Part shown: in pieces, positions 49,822 to 58,736 of the stretch
How the letters are laid out: each line of letters begins with the position of its first letter
How positions within the stretch are numbered: position 1 is the stretch's first letter
The notes under the pieces: generated by a model
Seen by the model: only the letters and a program-made list of their open reading frames with translations
The model's database searches: none
Told to the model about the DNA's origin: nothing
Position numbers and translations under genes: made by a program
Source of the DNA: CAJPPJ01 sp963536495
Lineage (GTDB): Bacteria; Bacillota_I; Bacilli_A; RF39; UBA660
Assembly: GCA_963536495.1 (NCBI GenBank)
Contig: CAUTAF010000003.1
Span: forward strand, 59,673 to 123,672
Direction: 5' to 3'
DNA length: 64,000 bases

Positions 49822-50450
49822 TGCCTAGTTGGGAAACTCATTTAGAAGTAGCAAAAAGAGTTGCTAAAAAAATAAAACTTAGCGATGAAGAAAAAGAAGA
49901 TTTCTTACTTGCAAATCTTCTTCCTGATATAAATTGTCGTTACTCTATAAAAGATATCTCAACTTTTGTAGAACATAAATATACACATTATAATAATTTT
50001 TTAGATTTTTATATTAAAAAGAAAAAGTATATGGAAAATATTACCGTTTTAGGTTATTTATCACATCTTATAACAGATTATGTATGGAATAGTAATTTTT
50101 ATGGTAAAAAAGTTAAAGATTTTAATTTAACAGATCTTAATATGGAAGAATTAAAAAATTTAAAATATAATGATTTTGCTTATTTTAACAACTTACATTC
50201 AGATAATAATATAAATATTAAAAACTTAAATAAATTTATTAATAAAATAAATATACTAGATAGAATACAGTTAAATAAAGATGATTTAGAAAAAACATTA
50301 AATTACATCAATAATAACGAATATGAAATAAAAGATATAACATTGAAATTTTATACTCCAGAAGAACTTGAAGATTTATGTAACGAAACAGTTAATAAAA
50401 TTATAGATTTTAAAGAAAAAATTATTGATCAAAATAAAAACACATTTTAA
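49821..50450 (+). CDS. Zinc-dependent phospholipase C-like (PF00882-type) protein
   Basis: The start MPSWETHLEVAKRV, the LLPDINC segment, EHKYTHYNN and VLGYLSHLITDYVWN supply the His and Asp residues of the zinc-dependent PLC/S1-P1 nuclease fold. The 209-residue protein has no signal peptide, so it acts in the cytoplasm and is unlikely to be a secreted toxin-type PLC. Partner: the PH-domain protein encoded directly before it, with one-base overlap. True substrate unknown. Confidence 0.8.
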   Translation: MPSWETHLEVAKRVAKKIKLSDEEKEDFLLANLLPDINCRYSIKDISTFVEHKYTHYNNFLDFYIKKKKYMENITVLGYLSHLITDYVWNSNFYGKKVKDFNLTDLNMEELKNLKYNDFAYFNNLHSDNNINIKNLNKFINKINILDRIQLNKDDLEKTLNYINNNEYEIKDITLKFYTPEELEDLCNETVNKIIDFKEKIIDQNKNTF

Positions 50451-50466
50451 TTAAAATGTGTTTTTT
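50436..50466. terminator. Bidirectional terminator
   Basis: Perfect palindrome (50441-50460) flanked by A5 and T7; it closes the PLC-like gene and the convergent small gene. Confidence 0.85.
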
Positions 50467-50471
50467 GTTAT

Positions 50472-50732
50472 TTAATAATAAAATTCTTCTAAGATATTCA
50501 TATCATCTCTTATTTCGTTTATTAAATTATTATTATATTTTTTATTTAATTCATTATATTTTTTTACAAAATCTTCATATTCAAAAACAAATATATCTAA
50601 ATAATCTTCTAATAATTGTTCAATATAATCACAGTTTTCTGAAATTAAAAACGAAACAATTTTTTTAGCATTATCTCTATCAAGATTATTTATAACACTT
50701 TTTTCATATTTTGTAATATCTATATCTATCAT
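50472..50732 (-). CDS. Hypothetical 86-residue acidic helical protein
   Basis: Not recognised. The protein is helical and acidic, with the pattern RDNAKKIVSFLISENCDYIEQLLEDYLDIF. It resembles in composition the small protein at 758-1015 but has no clear shared motif. AGGTGG precedes the ATG. No membrane segment. It stands alone between the PLC-like gene and the 34-residue-repeat gene. Confidence 0.65.
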   Translation of the reverse strand: MIDIDITKYEKSVINNLDRDNAKKIVSFLISENCDYIEQLLEDYLDIFVFEYEDFVKKYNELNKKYNNNLINEIRDDMNILEEFYY

Positions 50733-50784
50733 TTTAAAACCACCTTTTTATTTTTATTATAACTGTTTTTTTAATAAATATAAA

Positions 50785-51255
50785 TTATTTTGTTTTTTGT
50801 TTTACTTTTGATTTTTCTAATTCATTTTCTAAAAATGTTGAATAAATAAATGTTTTAAATCCAGCTTTATCCATCACTCCATTAAATTCTAAAGATTCAC
50901 TAGATTTTTCTTGATTTTCTAAAAGTTTAGAATAAACCATTTGTTTATATCCTAAATTTTCAAGTGCTGTTTTAAATTCTGGTTTTAAAGCTAATTCTTC
51001 TAATTTTTCCATATTGCTTTTTATAGCTTCTGAATAAACTATTTCTTTATATCCTAATACTTCTAATGCATCTTTAAATTTTTTTGAAGATAATGATTTT
51101 TTTTCATTAAAATAAACAACTGATTTATAACCAAGTTTTGCTAATTCTTCTTTAAATCCTGGAAGTGCTAAAAACTTATTTGCTATTTCTAAATCTATTT
51201 CTGGATTATAAGTTAATAGATTTTTTACTAAAGTTTTTATTTCTTTCTTTTCCAT
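50785..51255 (-). CDS. Protein of ~34-residue helical repeats (LGYKxxVYS type)
   Basis: The 156-residue protein consists of four diverged units: FKEELAKLGYKSVVYF, FKDALEVLGYKEIVYS, FKTALENLGYKQMVYS and VMDKAGFKTFIYS, spaced 26, 34 and 34 residues. Each unit ends in a Leu/Glu/Lys helix. There is no signal peptide or cysteine. I know no family with this motif. AAAGGAG precedes the ATG. It lies just downstream of the four 30-residue-repeat genes but beyond their terminator, so it is a separate unit of a third repeat class. Confidence 0.75.
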   Translation of the reverse strand: MEKKEIKTLVKNLLTYNPEIDLEIANKFLALPGFKEELAKLGYKSVVYFNEKKSLSSKKFKDALEVLGYKEIVYSEAIKSNMEKLEELALKPEFKTALENLGYKQMVYSKLLENQEKSSESLEFNGVMDKAGFKTFIYSTFLENELEKSKVKQKTK

Positions 51256-51401
51256 AATATTCTCCTTTCTCCTAATAATGGTTGCCTAATAAGATATAAT
51301 AAATAAATTTTTTTGTCAACAAAAATATGTTTTTTTATAGAATATTTATGATTTTTATCCCAAAATATCTCTAAAACATAAAATCTAATTAATTTTTTTT
51401 T

Positions 51402-51435
51402 AAAAAAATAAGCACATATTATCACTACATGCTTA
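51402..51435 (-). terminator. Terminator of the 30-residue-repeat operon
   Basis: Stem TAAGCA/TGCTTA (51409-51414 with 51430-51435) followed by U7 on the minus strand. Confidence 0.65.
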
Positions 51436-51436
51436 C

Positions 51437-53053
51437 TTATTTTTTCTTAAAATTTCCTTTTTCAATTAATTCTACATCTATATTATATTTTTTCTTTAAT
51501 AAACCTTTTTCAGAACTTAAAATTGGATTTAAAGAATATTTATTTGTTTTATTATTATATGTAACTAAGTCGATGTTATTTGCTAATAAATAATCAATTA
51601 AGTTTTTTAAAAACTCTGTTTTAAATCTTAAACATTTATTAGTTACATACTGATCTATTCCATATTCTTTTAATAATTCTATTCCGTTTACTATATTTTT
51701 AATTGATATTGAAAATATTGAGGGATTTAGTAATTGTAAATATTTATCTTCTTTAAAATATTCTAAATTAAGTTTTTTATTTATATCTTTATAACTATTT
51801 TTCCATATATTTGATGTTAATAAAGATGAATATTTTTCATTATCCCATTCTGGCATAGTTAATATTTTCTTTATTTCTTCATAATTACTATGCCATATAT
51901 TTGATGTTAATAATTTTTCAAACTTAGGATTATCCCACTCTTTCATAGACAATATTTTTTTTACATTTTCATAATTACTTTGCCATATACCTGAGGTTAA
52001 TAAAACTTTAAATTTTTCATTATCCCACTCTGGCATCAAAAGTATTTTTTTTATATTTTCATAGTTACTAGTCCATATATTAGCAGTTAGTAAATTTTTA
52101 TATTTTTCATCTTCCCACTCCGGCATACTTAAAATTTTTTTAATTTCTTCATAGTTACTAGTCCATATACCTGAGGTTAATAAATTTTTATATTTTTCAT
52201 CTTCCCATTCTTTCATAGAAAAAATTTTATTCATTTCTTCATAATTAATCTTCCATACAGCAGGAGTTAATAAGTTTTGGTATTTTTCTTCATTCCATTC
52301 TTTTCTAGAAAGTATTTTTTTTATTTCTTCATAACTACTATTCCATATCGTTGGTGTTAATAATTTTTCAAACCGAGCTTCTTCAAATTCTTTCATAGAT
52401 AATATTTTCTTTATTTCTTCATAATTACTATTCCATATACTTGGTGTTAATAATTTTTGAAATTTAGGATTATCCCACTCTTTCATTTCTAAAACTTTTT
52501 TTACATTTTCTGAATTTGTTTGCCATATATTTGGAGTTAGTAAAAATTTAAATTTATCTTCTTTTAAATTAGATATATTTAAAATTTTTTTTATATCTTC
52601 ATAATTACTCTCCCATATTGTAGGTGTTAATAAAGTAGAATATTTTTTATCATCCCACTCTTTCATAGATAAAACTTTTTTAATATTTTCTGAATTTGTT
52701 TTCCATATATTTACAGTTAATAAATGTTTAAATCTATCTTCTTTTAATTCAGGAAGTTCTAATATTTTTTTTACATCTTGATAGTTACTATTCCAAATAA
52801 TACCTGTTAATAAATCTTTATATTTTTCATCATTCCACTCTGGCATACTTAATACTTTTTTTATATTTTCAACACTAGTTTTCCATATTGTAGAAGTTAG
52901 AAGTTTTTGATATTTCTTATCTGTTAATTCTGGAAGTAAAAGAATATTTTTCACCTCATCAAAAGATCTATTAATCATTTGTTTTGTTATTATATCTAAT
53001 TTGTTCATAGATTTTAATAAATCAAATATTTTTTGATATTCACTATTATTCAT
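51437..53053 (-). CDS. 30-residue-repeat solenoid protein, paralogue D (14 repeats)
   Basis: 538 residues = 25 (N-cap, MNNSEYQKI...) + 14 x 30 + 93 (C-terminal domain). The consensus unit begins Ile-Trp, has Tyr6, Ile9-Lys10-Lys11-Ile12-Leu13, Glu17-Trp18, Phe/Tyr23 and Leu26-Leu27-Thr28, which predicts two helices per unit. Positions 3, 14, 24-25 and 29-30 vary most. There is no signal peptide, membrane segment or catalytic motif. It is the last and longest of four tandem paralogues, 18 bases after the previous one. The layout is like mTERF or TALE solenoids, but no sequence match to either is claimed. Confidence 0.85.
   Translation of the reverse strand: MNNSEYQKIFDLLKSMNKLDIITKQMINRSFDEVKNILLLPELTDKKYQKLLTSTIWKTSVENIKKVLSMPEWNDEKYKDLLTGIIWNSNYQDVKKILELPELKEDRFKHLLTVNIWKTNSENIKKVLSMKEWDDKKYSTLLTPTIWESNYEDIKKILNISNLKEDKFKFLLTPNIWQTNSENVKKVLEMKEWDNPKFQKLLTPSIWNSNYEEIKKILSMKEFEEARFEKLLTPTIWNSSYEEIKKILSRKEWNEEKYQNLLTPAVWKINYEEMNKIFSMKEWEDEKYKNLLTSGIWTSNYEEIKKILSMPEWEDEKYKNLLTANIWTSNYENIKKILLMPEWDNEKFKVLLTSGIWQSNYENVKKILSMKEWDNPKFEKLLTSNIWHSNYEEIKKILTMPEWDNEKYSSLLTSNIWKNSYKDINKKLNLEYFKEDKYLQLLNPSIFSISIKNIVNGIELLKEYGIDQYVTNKCLRFKTEFLKNLIDYLLANNIDLVTYNNKTNKYSLNPILSSEKGLLKKKYNIDVELIEKGNFKKK
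51719..52978 (-). repeat. 14 x 90-bp coding repeats (paralogue D)
   Basis: Fourteen units of exactly 30 codons without insertion or deletion. The first and last are diverged caps (first lacks Trp2, last ends EYFKEDKYLQLL). Confidence 0.9.
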
Positions 53054-53071
53054 ATGCTTATCTCTTTTCTA

Positions 53072-54151
53072 TTATTTATTTCTTTTAAAATTTCCTTTTT
53101 CTATCAAATTTACATCTATATTATATCTTTTCTTTAACTGACATTTTGCAGTGTTTAAAATTGGATTTAAACTATAATTAGCTATTTTTTCATTATATGT
53201 AACTAAACCAATGTTATTTTCTGTTAAATAATCAAGTAAGTTTTTTAAAAATTTTGTTTTAAATCTTAAACAGTTATTAGTAACATACTGATCTATTCCA
53301 TATTCTTTTAATAATTCTATTCCGTTTATTATATTTTTTGTTGTTAACGAAAATATAGTAGGTTTTAATAACTGTAAATATTTATCTTCTTTAAAATATT
53401 CTAAATTAAGTTTTTTCTTTATATCATTATAATTACTACTCCAAATTGTTGGAGTTAATAAATTTTTAAACTTATCATCTTTCCATTCTGGCATCGAAAG
53501 TATTTTTTCTATTTCTTTAGGAGTATTATACCAAATACTCGATGTTAATAAATAATCATATTTATCATCTTTCCATTCTTTCATACTTAGAATTTTCTTT
53601 ATATTTTCATAATTACTATTCCATATGTTTGGTGTTAATAAATATTTGAATTTTTCATCATTCCACTCTGGCATAGTTAATATTTTCTTTATTTCTTCAT
53701 AATTGCTATTCCATATATTTGCTGTTAATAATTTTTTAAAATGATGTTCTTCCCATTCTCTCATAGAAAGTATTTTAGATATTTCTTCGTAATTACTATT
53801 CCAAATAGTTGATGTTAATAAATTTTTATACTTATCGTCTTTCCATTCTTTCATGGATAATATTTTTTTAATATTTTCTGAATTTATTTTCCATATATTT
53901 GGTGTTAACAAATTCTTAAACTTATCATCATCCCACTCTTTCATTTCTAATTTTATTTTTATATCTTCATAATTAGTATTCCAAATTGTTGGAGTTAATA
54001 AATGTTTAAATCTATCTTCATTCCATTCTGGAAGTAAAAGAATATTTTTCATCTCATCAAAAGATCTTTCAATTATAAAATTATTTACTAAATCCAACCT
54101 ATTCATAGATGTTAATAATTCTAATATTTTTTGATATTCACTATTGTTCAT
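53072..54151 (-). CDS. 30-residue-repeat solenoid protein, paralogue C (8 repeats)
   Basis: 359 residues = 25 + 8 x 30 + 94. It has the same N-cap, unit consensus (IWNSNYEEIKKIL type), C-cap (NLEYFKEDKYLQLL) and C-terminal domain (NIINGIELLKEYGIDQYVTN ... YSLNPIL ... LKKRYNIDV) as its neighbours. It is the shortest member; its unit order is not a simple truncation of another copy. It begins 17 bases after the upstream paralogue. The C-terminal domain carries an extra residue compared with paralogues A and D, shared with paralogue B. Confidence 0.85.
   Translation of the reverse strand: MNNSEYQKILELLTSMNRLDLVNNFIIERSFDEMKNILLLPEWNEDRFKHLLTPTIWNTNYEDIKIKLEMKEWDDDKFKNLLTPNIWKINSENIKKILSMKEWKDDKYKNLLTSTIWNSNYEEISKILSMREWEEHHFKKLLTANIWNSNYEEIKKILTMPEWNDEKFKYLLTPNIWNSNYENIKKILSMKEWKDDKYDYLLTSSIWYNTPKEIEKILSMPEWKDDKFKNLLTPTIWSSNYNDIKKKLNLEYFKEDKYLQLLKPTIFSLTTKNIINGIELLKEYGIDQYVTNNCLRFKTKFLKNLLDYLTENNIGLVTYNEKIANYSLNPILNTAKCQLKKRYNIDVNLIEKGNFKRNK
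53357..54076 (-). repeat. 8 x 90-bp coding repeats (paralogue C)
   Basis: Eight units of exactly 30 codons including both caps; no indels. Confidence 0.9.
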
Positions 54152-54168
54152 ATATTTAACTCTTTCTA

Positions 54169-55428
54169 TTATCTGTTTTTCTTAAAACTTTCTTTTTCAA
54201 TTATATCTACATCTATATTATATCTTTTCTTTAAAATACCTTTTTCAGAACTTAAAATTGGATTTAAAGAATATTTACCTGTTTTATGATTATATGTCAC
54301 TAAGTCAATATTATTGTCTATTAAATAATCAAGTAAGTTTTTTAAAAATTTTGTTTTAAATCTCAAACATTTATTAGTAATATACTGATCTATTCCATAT
54401 TCTTTTAGTAATTCAATTCCGTTTATTATATTTTTACTTGAAATCGAAAATATAGAGGGATTTAATAAATGTAAATATTTATCATCCTTAAAACAATCTA
54501 AATTAAATTTTGAACTTATTGTTTCAGGCTTATTACTCCATATATTTGATGTTAATAAATGTTTAAATTTTGGATTATTCCACTCTTTCATTTCTAATAT
54601 TTGTTTTATATCACTTGATGTACTTTGCCATATACTTGCAGTTAATAAATGTTTAAACTTATCGTCCTCCCACTCTTTCATAGATAAAATTTTCTTTATT
54701 TCTTCATAGTTATTTAACCAGATTGTTGGTGATAACAATTTTTTGAATTTTGGATTATCCCATTCTTTCATTGATAAAATCATTTTTATTTTATCAGCAT
54801 TGTTTTTCCATATACTAGAAGTAAATAATTTTTCAAACTTATCATCTTGCCATTCTGGCATATAAAGTATCTTTTTTATTTCTTCGTAACTATTATTCCA
54901 TATATTAGTAGTTAATAAATGTTGATATTTTTCATCATCCCACTCTTTCATAGAAAGTATTTTCTTTATTTCTTCATAATTACTATTCCAAATAGTTGAT
55001 GTTAATAATCCTTTGAATTTTGGATTATTCCACTCTGGCATATCTAATATTTGTTTTATATTTTTAGAATTTGTTTGCCATATATTTGCAGTTAGTAAAG
55101 ATTTATATTTATCTTCTTTAAAATATGGTATTTTTAAGATAGTTTCTATTTCTTCATAATTATTGTTCCAGATTGTTGATGTTAATAATGCTTTAAATTT
55201 ATCATCTTCCCATTCTTTTAAAGATAATATTTTTTTTATATCTTCATAACTAATCTTCCATATATTTGATGTTAATAAATGTTTAAATTTAGGATTATTC
55301 CACTCTTTCATCGAAAGAATATTAACTACCTCATTAAAAGATCTAGTAGTTAGTTGTTTAGTAACTAAATCTAATCTATTTATAGATTTTAATAATTCCA
55401 TTATTTTTTGATATTCAATATTATTCAT
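54169..55428 (-). CDS. 30-residue-repeat solenoid protein, paralogue B (10 repeats)
   Basis: 419 residues = 25 + 10 x 30 + 94. Three of its units are of a variant with Ser, Ala or Lys near position 5-6 instead of Asn-Tyr (for example IWQTNSKNIKQIL, IWKNNADKIKMIL), and WNNPKFK units recur three times, showing unit subtypes. The C-terminal domain is nearly the same as in paralogues A, C and D. It lies 17 bases after paralogue A. An AGGAAAAG site precedes the ATG. Confidence 0.85.
   Translation of the reverse strand: MNNIEYQKIMELLKSINRLDLVTKQLTTRSFNEVVNILSMKEWNNPKFKHLLTSNIWKISYEDIKKILSLKEWEDDKFKALLTSTIWNNNYEEIETILKIPYFKEDKYKSLLTANIWQTNSKNIKQILDMPEWNNPKFKGLLTSTIWNSNYEEIKKILSMKEWDDEKYQHLLTTNIWNNSYEEIKKILYMPEWQDDKFEKLFTSSIWKNNADKIKMILSMKEWDNPKFKKLLSPTIWLNNYEEIKKILSMKEWEDDKFKHLLTASIWQSTSSDIKQILEMKEWNNPKFKHLLTSNIWSNKPETISSKFNLDCFKDDKYLHLLNPSIFSISSKNIINGIELLKEYGIDQYITNKCLRFKTKFLKNLLDYLIDNNIDLVTYNHKTGKYSLNPILSSEKGILKKRYNIDVDIIEKESFKKNR
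54454..55353 (-). repeat. 10 x 90-bp coding repeats (paralogue B)
   Basis: Ten units of exactly 30 codons including caps; no indels. Confidence 0.9.
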
Positions 55429-55445
55429 ATATTTATCTTTTCCTA

Positions 55446-56972
55446 TTATTTGTTTTTCTTAAAATTTCCTTTTTCAATTAATTTTACATCTATATTATAT
55501 TTTTTCTTTAAATATGCTTTTTCAGAACTTAAAATTGGATTCAAACCATAATTTCCATTATTATTATATGTAACTAAATCAATGTTATTTGCTACTAAAT
55601 AATCAATTAAGTTTTTTAAAAACTCTGTTTTAAATCTTAAACATTTATTAGTTACATACTTATCTATTCCATATTCTTTTAATAATTCAATTCCGTTTAT
55701 TATATTTTTAGTTGATATAGAAAATATAGAAGGTTTTAATAATTGTAAATATTTATCCTCTTTAAAATATTCTAAATTAAGTTTTTTCTTTATATCTTCA
55801 TAACTACTTTTAAAAATATTAGATGTAAATAAATGTTGATATTTTTCATCTTCCCACTCTGGCATAGATAATATTTGTTTAATATTCTTAAAGTTACTAT
55901 TCCAAATAGTTGGAGTTAATAAATGAATATATTTATTATTTTTCCATTCTGGCATTGATAATATTTCTTTGATATTTCCATAATTATTTTTCCAAATGCA
56001 GGATGATAATAGTGGTTTAAATTTTTCTTCTTTAAATTCTGGCATAGACAATATTTTTTTTATATCTTCATAACTACTTTGCCATATATTTGACATTAAT
56101 AAAGGTCGGTATTGTGCTTCATTCCATTCTAGCATTGAAAGTATTTTCTTTATTTCATCATAATTACTACACCATATAGTAGCCGTTAATAAAGATTGGT
56201 ATTTTTTATCATCCCATTCTTTCATAGATAAAATTTGTTTTATATCTTCATAATTACTCTTCCATATAGCAGGAGACAATAATTTTTTATATTTTTCATT
56301 ATTCCATTCTTTCATCTCTAATGTTTTTTTTACATTTTCATAATTACTATTCCAAATACCTGGGGTTAATAAAGTCTTAAATTTATCATCTTCCCACTCT
56401 TTCATCTCTAATATTTGTTTTATGTTTAAAGCCTTTGTTTGCCATATAGTCGGTGTTAATAAACTTTTAAATTTATCTTCATCCCATTCTTTCATAGAAA
56501 GTATTTTTTTTATTTCTTCATAATTACTATTCCATATGTTTGATGTTAATAAATGTTTAAATTTATCTTTTTTAAATTCAGATAAACTTAATATATTTTT
56601 TATATCTTCATAATTACTATTCCAAACATTCGATGTAAATAATTTTTGAAATTTAGGATTCTCCCATTCTGGCATATATAAAATTTTTTTTATTTCTTCG
56701 TAATTGCTACACCATATAGTTGATGTTAATAAATTTTTATACTTTTCACTTTCCCATTCTGGCATTAAAAGTATTTTCTTTATTTCTTCATAATTACTAT
56801 TCCATATATTTAATGTCAATAATTTTTTAAATCTATCTTCTTTCCACTCTGGCATTAAAAGTATTTTCTTTATTTCCTCAAAAGATCTATTACTTATTTG
56901 TTTGGTAACTAAATCTAATCTATTCATTGATTTTAATAATTCTAATATTTGTTGATATTCATTATTATTCAT
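55446..56972 (-). CDS. 30-residue-repeat solenoid protein, paralogue A (13 repeats)
   Basis: 508 residues = 25 + 13 x 30 + 93. It is the first of the four tandem copies and starts 11 bases after the DUF1294 gene, so all four belong to the transcript of rlmD-DUF1294. Residue 3 of its units reads N, N, C, N, N, Q, N, K, C, Q, K, N in units 1-12 in turn (counting the N-cap unit), and residues 29-30 are different in most units. That is the pattern of a scaffold with a variable binding face. No enzymatic motif is present. AAGGAGAAAA precedes the ATG. Confidence 0.85.
   Translation of the reverse strand: MNNNEYQQILELLKSMNRLDLVTKQISNRSFEEIKKILLMPEWKEDRFKKLLTLNIWNSNYEEIKKILLMPEWESEKYKNLLTSTIWCSNYEEIKKILYMPEWENPKFQKLFTSNVWNSNYEDIKNILSLSEFKKDKFKHLLTSNIWNSNYEEIKKILSMKEWDEDKFKSLLTPTIWQTKALNIKQILEMKEWEDDKFKTLLTPGIWNSNYENVKKTLEMKEWNNEKYKKLLSPAIWKSNYEDIKQILSMKEWDDKKYQSLLTATIWCSNYDEIKKILSMLEWNEAQYRPLLMSNIWQSSYEDIKKILSMPEFKEEKFKPLLSSCIWKNNYGNIKEILSMPEWKNNKYIHLLTPTIWNSNFKNIKQILSMPEWEDEKYQHLFTSNIFKSSYEDIKKKLNLEYFKEDKYLQLLKPSIFSISTKNIINGIELLKEYGIDKYVTNKCLRFKTEFLKNLIDYLVANNIDLVTYNNNGNYGLNPILSSEKAYLKKKYNIDVKLIEKGNFKKNK
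55728..56897 (-). repeat. 13 x 90-bp coding repeats (paralogue A)
   Basis: Thirteen units of exactly 30 codons including caps; no indels. Confidence 0.9.
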
Positions 56973-56983
56973 ATTTTTCTCCT

Positions 56984-57556
56984 TTATAATTTAATGTTTA
57001 ATAAGTAAAATACTACTACCACTTGCATAAGTATAATTAATTTTATACCTAAAGTAAAATAATCTTTTTTAGTTTTATGGTGTAACAAATATATTCCTAG
57101 TAATCCTCCAATTGATCCACCTATAAAAGAAAGTAATAAAAGTGTTACTATTTTAATTCTTGATTTTTTATTATCTACAGAATTTCTTTTATCTATTAAA
57201 AACAATATAAATGTTATAAAGTTAATTCCTATAAAATAAATTAATAATATTTTATTTTTAATAAACGGTTCCAATAAAGCAAATGTTATATTTTTTTTCA
57301 TATAACCTTTAAATATTAAAAATATGATAACTTCTATAATAAATACAGATATTGTAAATACTCTAGTCATCATATTTTCTTTAGTTGATTTTCTATCAAA
57401 TAACACTATAGCAAATAAAATACCAATTGATCCTCCAACAAGTGATAACAATCTTAAAAATTTATTGATAAAGCTTGAATATAGCTTTATATTAATTAAA
57501 TAAATAATAAAAGCTATTAAGTTAATAACTATAATATATTTTTCAAATATATGCAT
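56984..57556 (-). CDS. Tandem DUF1294 membrane protein
   Basis: The C-terminal half (about 100-190) is a clear DUF1294 domain: LIYFIGINFITFILFLIDKR, SFIGGSIGGLLGIYLLHHKTKKDYF. The N-terminal half repeats the layout in weaker form (INLIAFIIYLI, LVGGSIGILFAIVLFDRKSTKENMM). Usual DUF1294 proteins are ~90 residues with one copy, so this is an internal duplication with one decayed half. Function unknown; membrane protein. It lies between rlmD and the first repeat gene in one operon. Confidence 0.83.
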   Translation of the reverse strand: MHIFEKYIIVINLIAFIIYLINIKLYSSFINKFLRLLSLVGGSIGILFAIVLFDRKSTKENMMTRVFTISVFIIEVIIFLIFKGYMKKNITFALLEPFIKNKILLIYFIGINFITFILFLIDKRNSVDNKKSRIKIVTLLLLSFIGGSIGGLLGIYLLHHKTKKDYFTLGIKLIILMQVVVVFYLLNIKL

Positions 57557-57563
57557 ATTAATA

Positions 57564-58655
57564 CTACCTTTTTTTCATAGAAACTAATGTTTCTACATGA
57601 GGAGTTCTACTAAACATATCAAACGGTGTTATTTCTACTACTTTGTATCTATCTTTTAATAATTCTAAATCTCTTTTTAAAGTAATTGGATTACAAGATA
57701 TATAAATTAACTTATCACTATTTAAATAATTTATTATTTTTTTATCCAATCCCTTTCTTGGAGGATCTACTATTATAGTATTAAAATCTTTATATTTATC
57801 TAAATAATTTATAACATCCATATTATATGATTTAACATTATCTATATTATTCATCTTTATATTATCAATACTATCTAAATATGAACTTTTATTTATCTCT
57901 ACTCCTACTACTTCTTTTACTTTATCACTTATACATATACTTATAGTAGATATACCAGAATATAAATCTAATACTTTATCTTCTTTATTTAAATATTCTT
58001 TAATTTTTAAATATAATTTTTCACATATTTCTTTATTAACTTGATAAAAAGACTTAGTTCTTATCTTAAATTTATAATTTAAAAGTGTATCGATTAAATA
58101 ATCATCATTATCTTTATCATCATAAATTTTTATTACATCTTTACCATTAGTTCTAATCATTAATTTATTAAATTGTTCATTTTTTATTAAATTATATTCT
58201 TCTTTAATTCTCTTATTTACAAATAATAAATCAGAAACATTTAATATTTCATGAGAATTTTCTTTTAAAATACCAATATTTTCTTTATCTTTAAATATAG
58301 TTATCTTATTTCTATAATCTAAATTATCTACATATACTATATTTTTAATATTATTAGTATATTTAGAAAATAATTCTTTTATTAAGTTTTCTTTATATTC
58401 TAACTCTTTTTCTCTTTTATAATTCATAAAAGGAAATCCTGAATATAAAAATGGACTTTCTATATCTATTCTATCTTCTGATTTAGTTATTATGTTCTTA
58501 GATTCTGCTTCTATATAATTTTTAGTTTCTTTTATTATTTCTATTTCAACTTGTTCTTTTGGATAAGCATTTTTAACAAAACATATTTTATCATTAAAAT
58601 ATGCTATTCCTCTTCCCAAATTATCTAATTTTTCTATTTCTACTATCTTCTTCAT
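57564..58655 (-). CDS. 23S rRNA (uracil-C5)-methyltransferase, RlmD/RlmCD family
   Basis: An N-terminal TRAM-like OB fold (KIVEIEKLDNLGRGIAYFND), then a SAM-dependent methyltransferase with VLDLYSGISTISICI, VGVEINK, IIVDPPRKGLD and the catalytic ISCNPITLKRDL. The final FDMFSRTPHVETLV is diagnostic for the TrmA/RlmD group. At 363 residues it is shorter than the ~450 usual in Bacilli, mainly in the middle. It is the first gene of the operon that ends with the four repeat proteins. Confidence 0.92.
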   Translation of the reverse strand: MKKIVEIEKLDNLGRGIAYFNDKICFVKNAYPKEQVEIEIIKETKNYIEAESKNIITKSEDRIDIESPFLYSGFPFMNYKREKELEYKENLIKELFSKYTNNIKNIVYVDNLDYRNKITIFKDKENIGILKENSHEILNVSDLLFVNKRIKEEYNLIKNEQFNKLMIRTNGKDVIKIYDDKDNDDYLIDTLLNYKFKIRTKSFYQVNKEICEKLYLKIKEYLNKEDKVLDLYSGISTISICISDKVKEVVGVEINKSSYLDSIDNIKMNNIDNVKSYNMDVINYLDKYKDFNTIIVDPPRKGLDKKIINYLNSDKLIYISCNPITLKRDLELLKDRYKVVEITPFDMFSRTPHVETLVSMKKR

Positions 58656-58736
58656 TTCACTTTTATATTATCACAATTAATAATATTATTAAATATTTTA
58701 AAAATAATGTATAATTAACAAGAAGGTGATAAAATT

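Noticed and set aside
51237..51425. 62-codon frame overlapping the start of the 34-residue-repeat gene
   Set aside because: It spans the terminator of the upstream operon, has no ribosome binding site and reads as a shadow of the promoter region.
51437..56972. CRISPR array or non-coding tandem repeats
   Set aside because: The 90-bp periodicity is entirely coding, units differ at many synonymous and non-synonymous positions, and there are no constant direct repeats with spacers. No CRISPR array was seen anywhere in the window.
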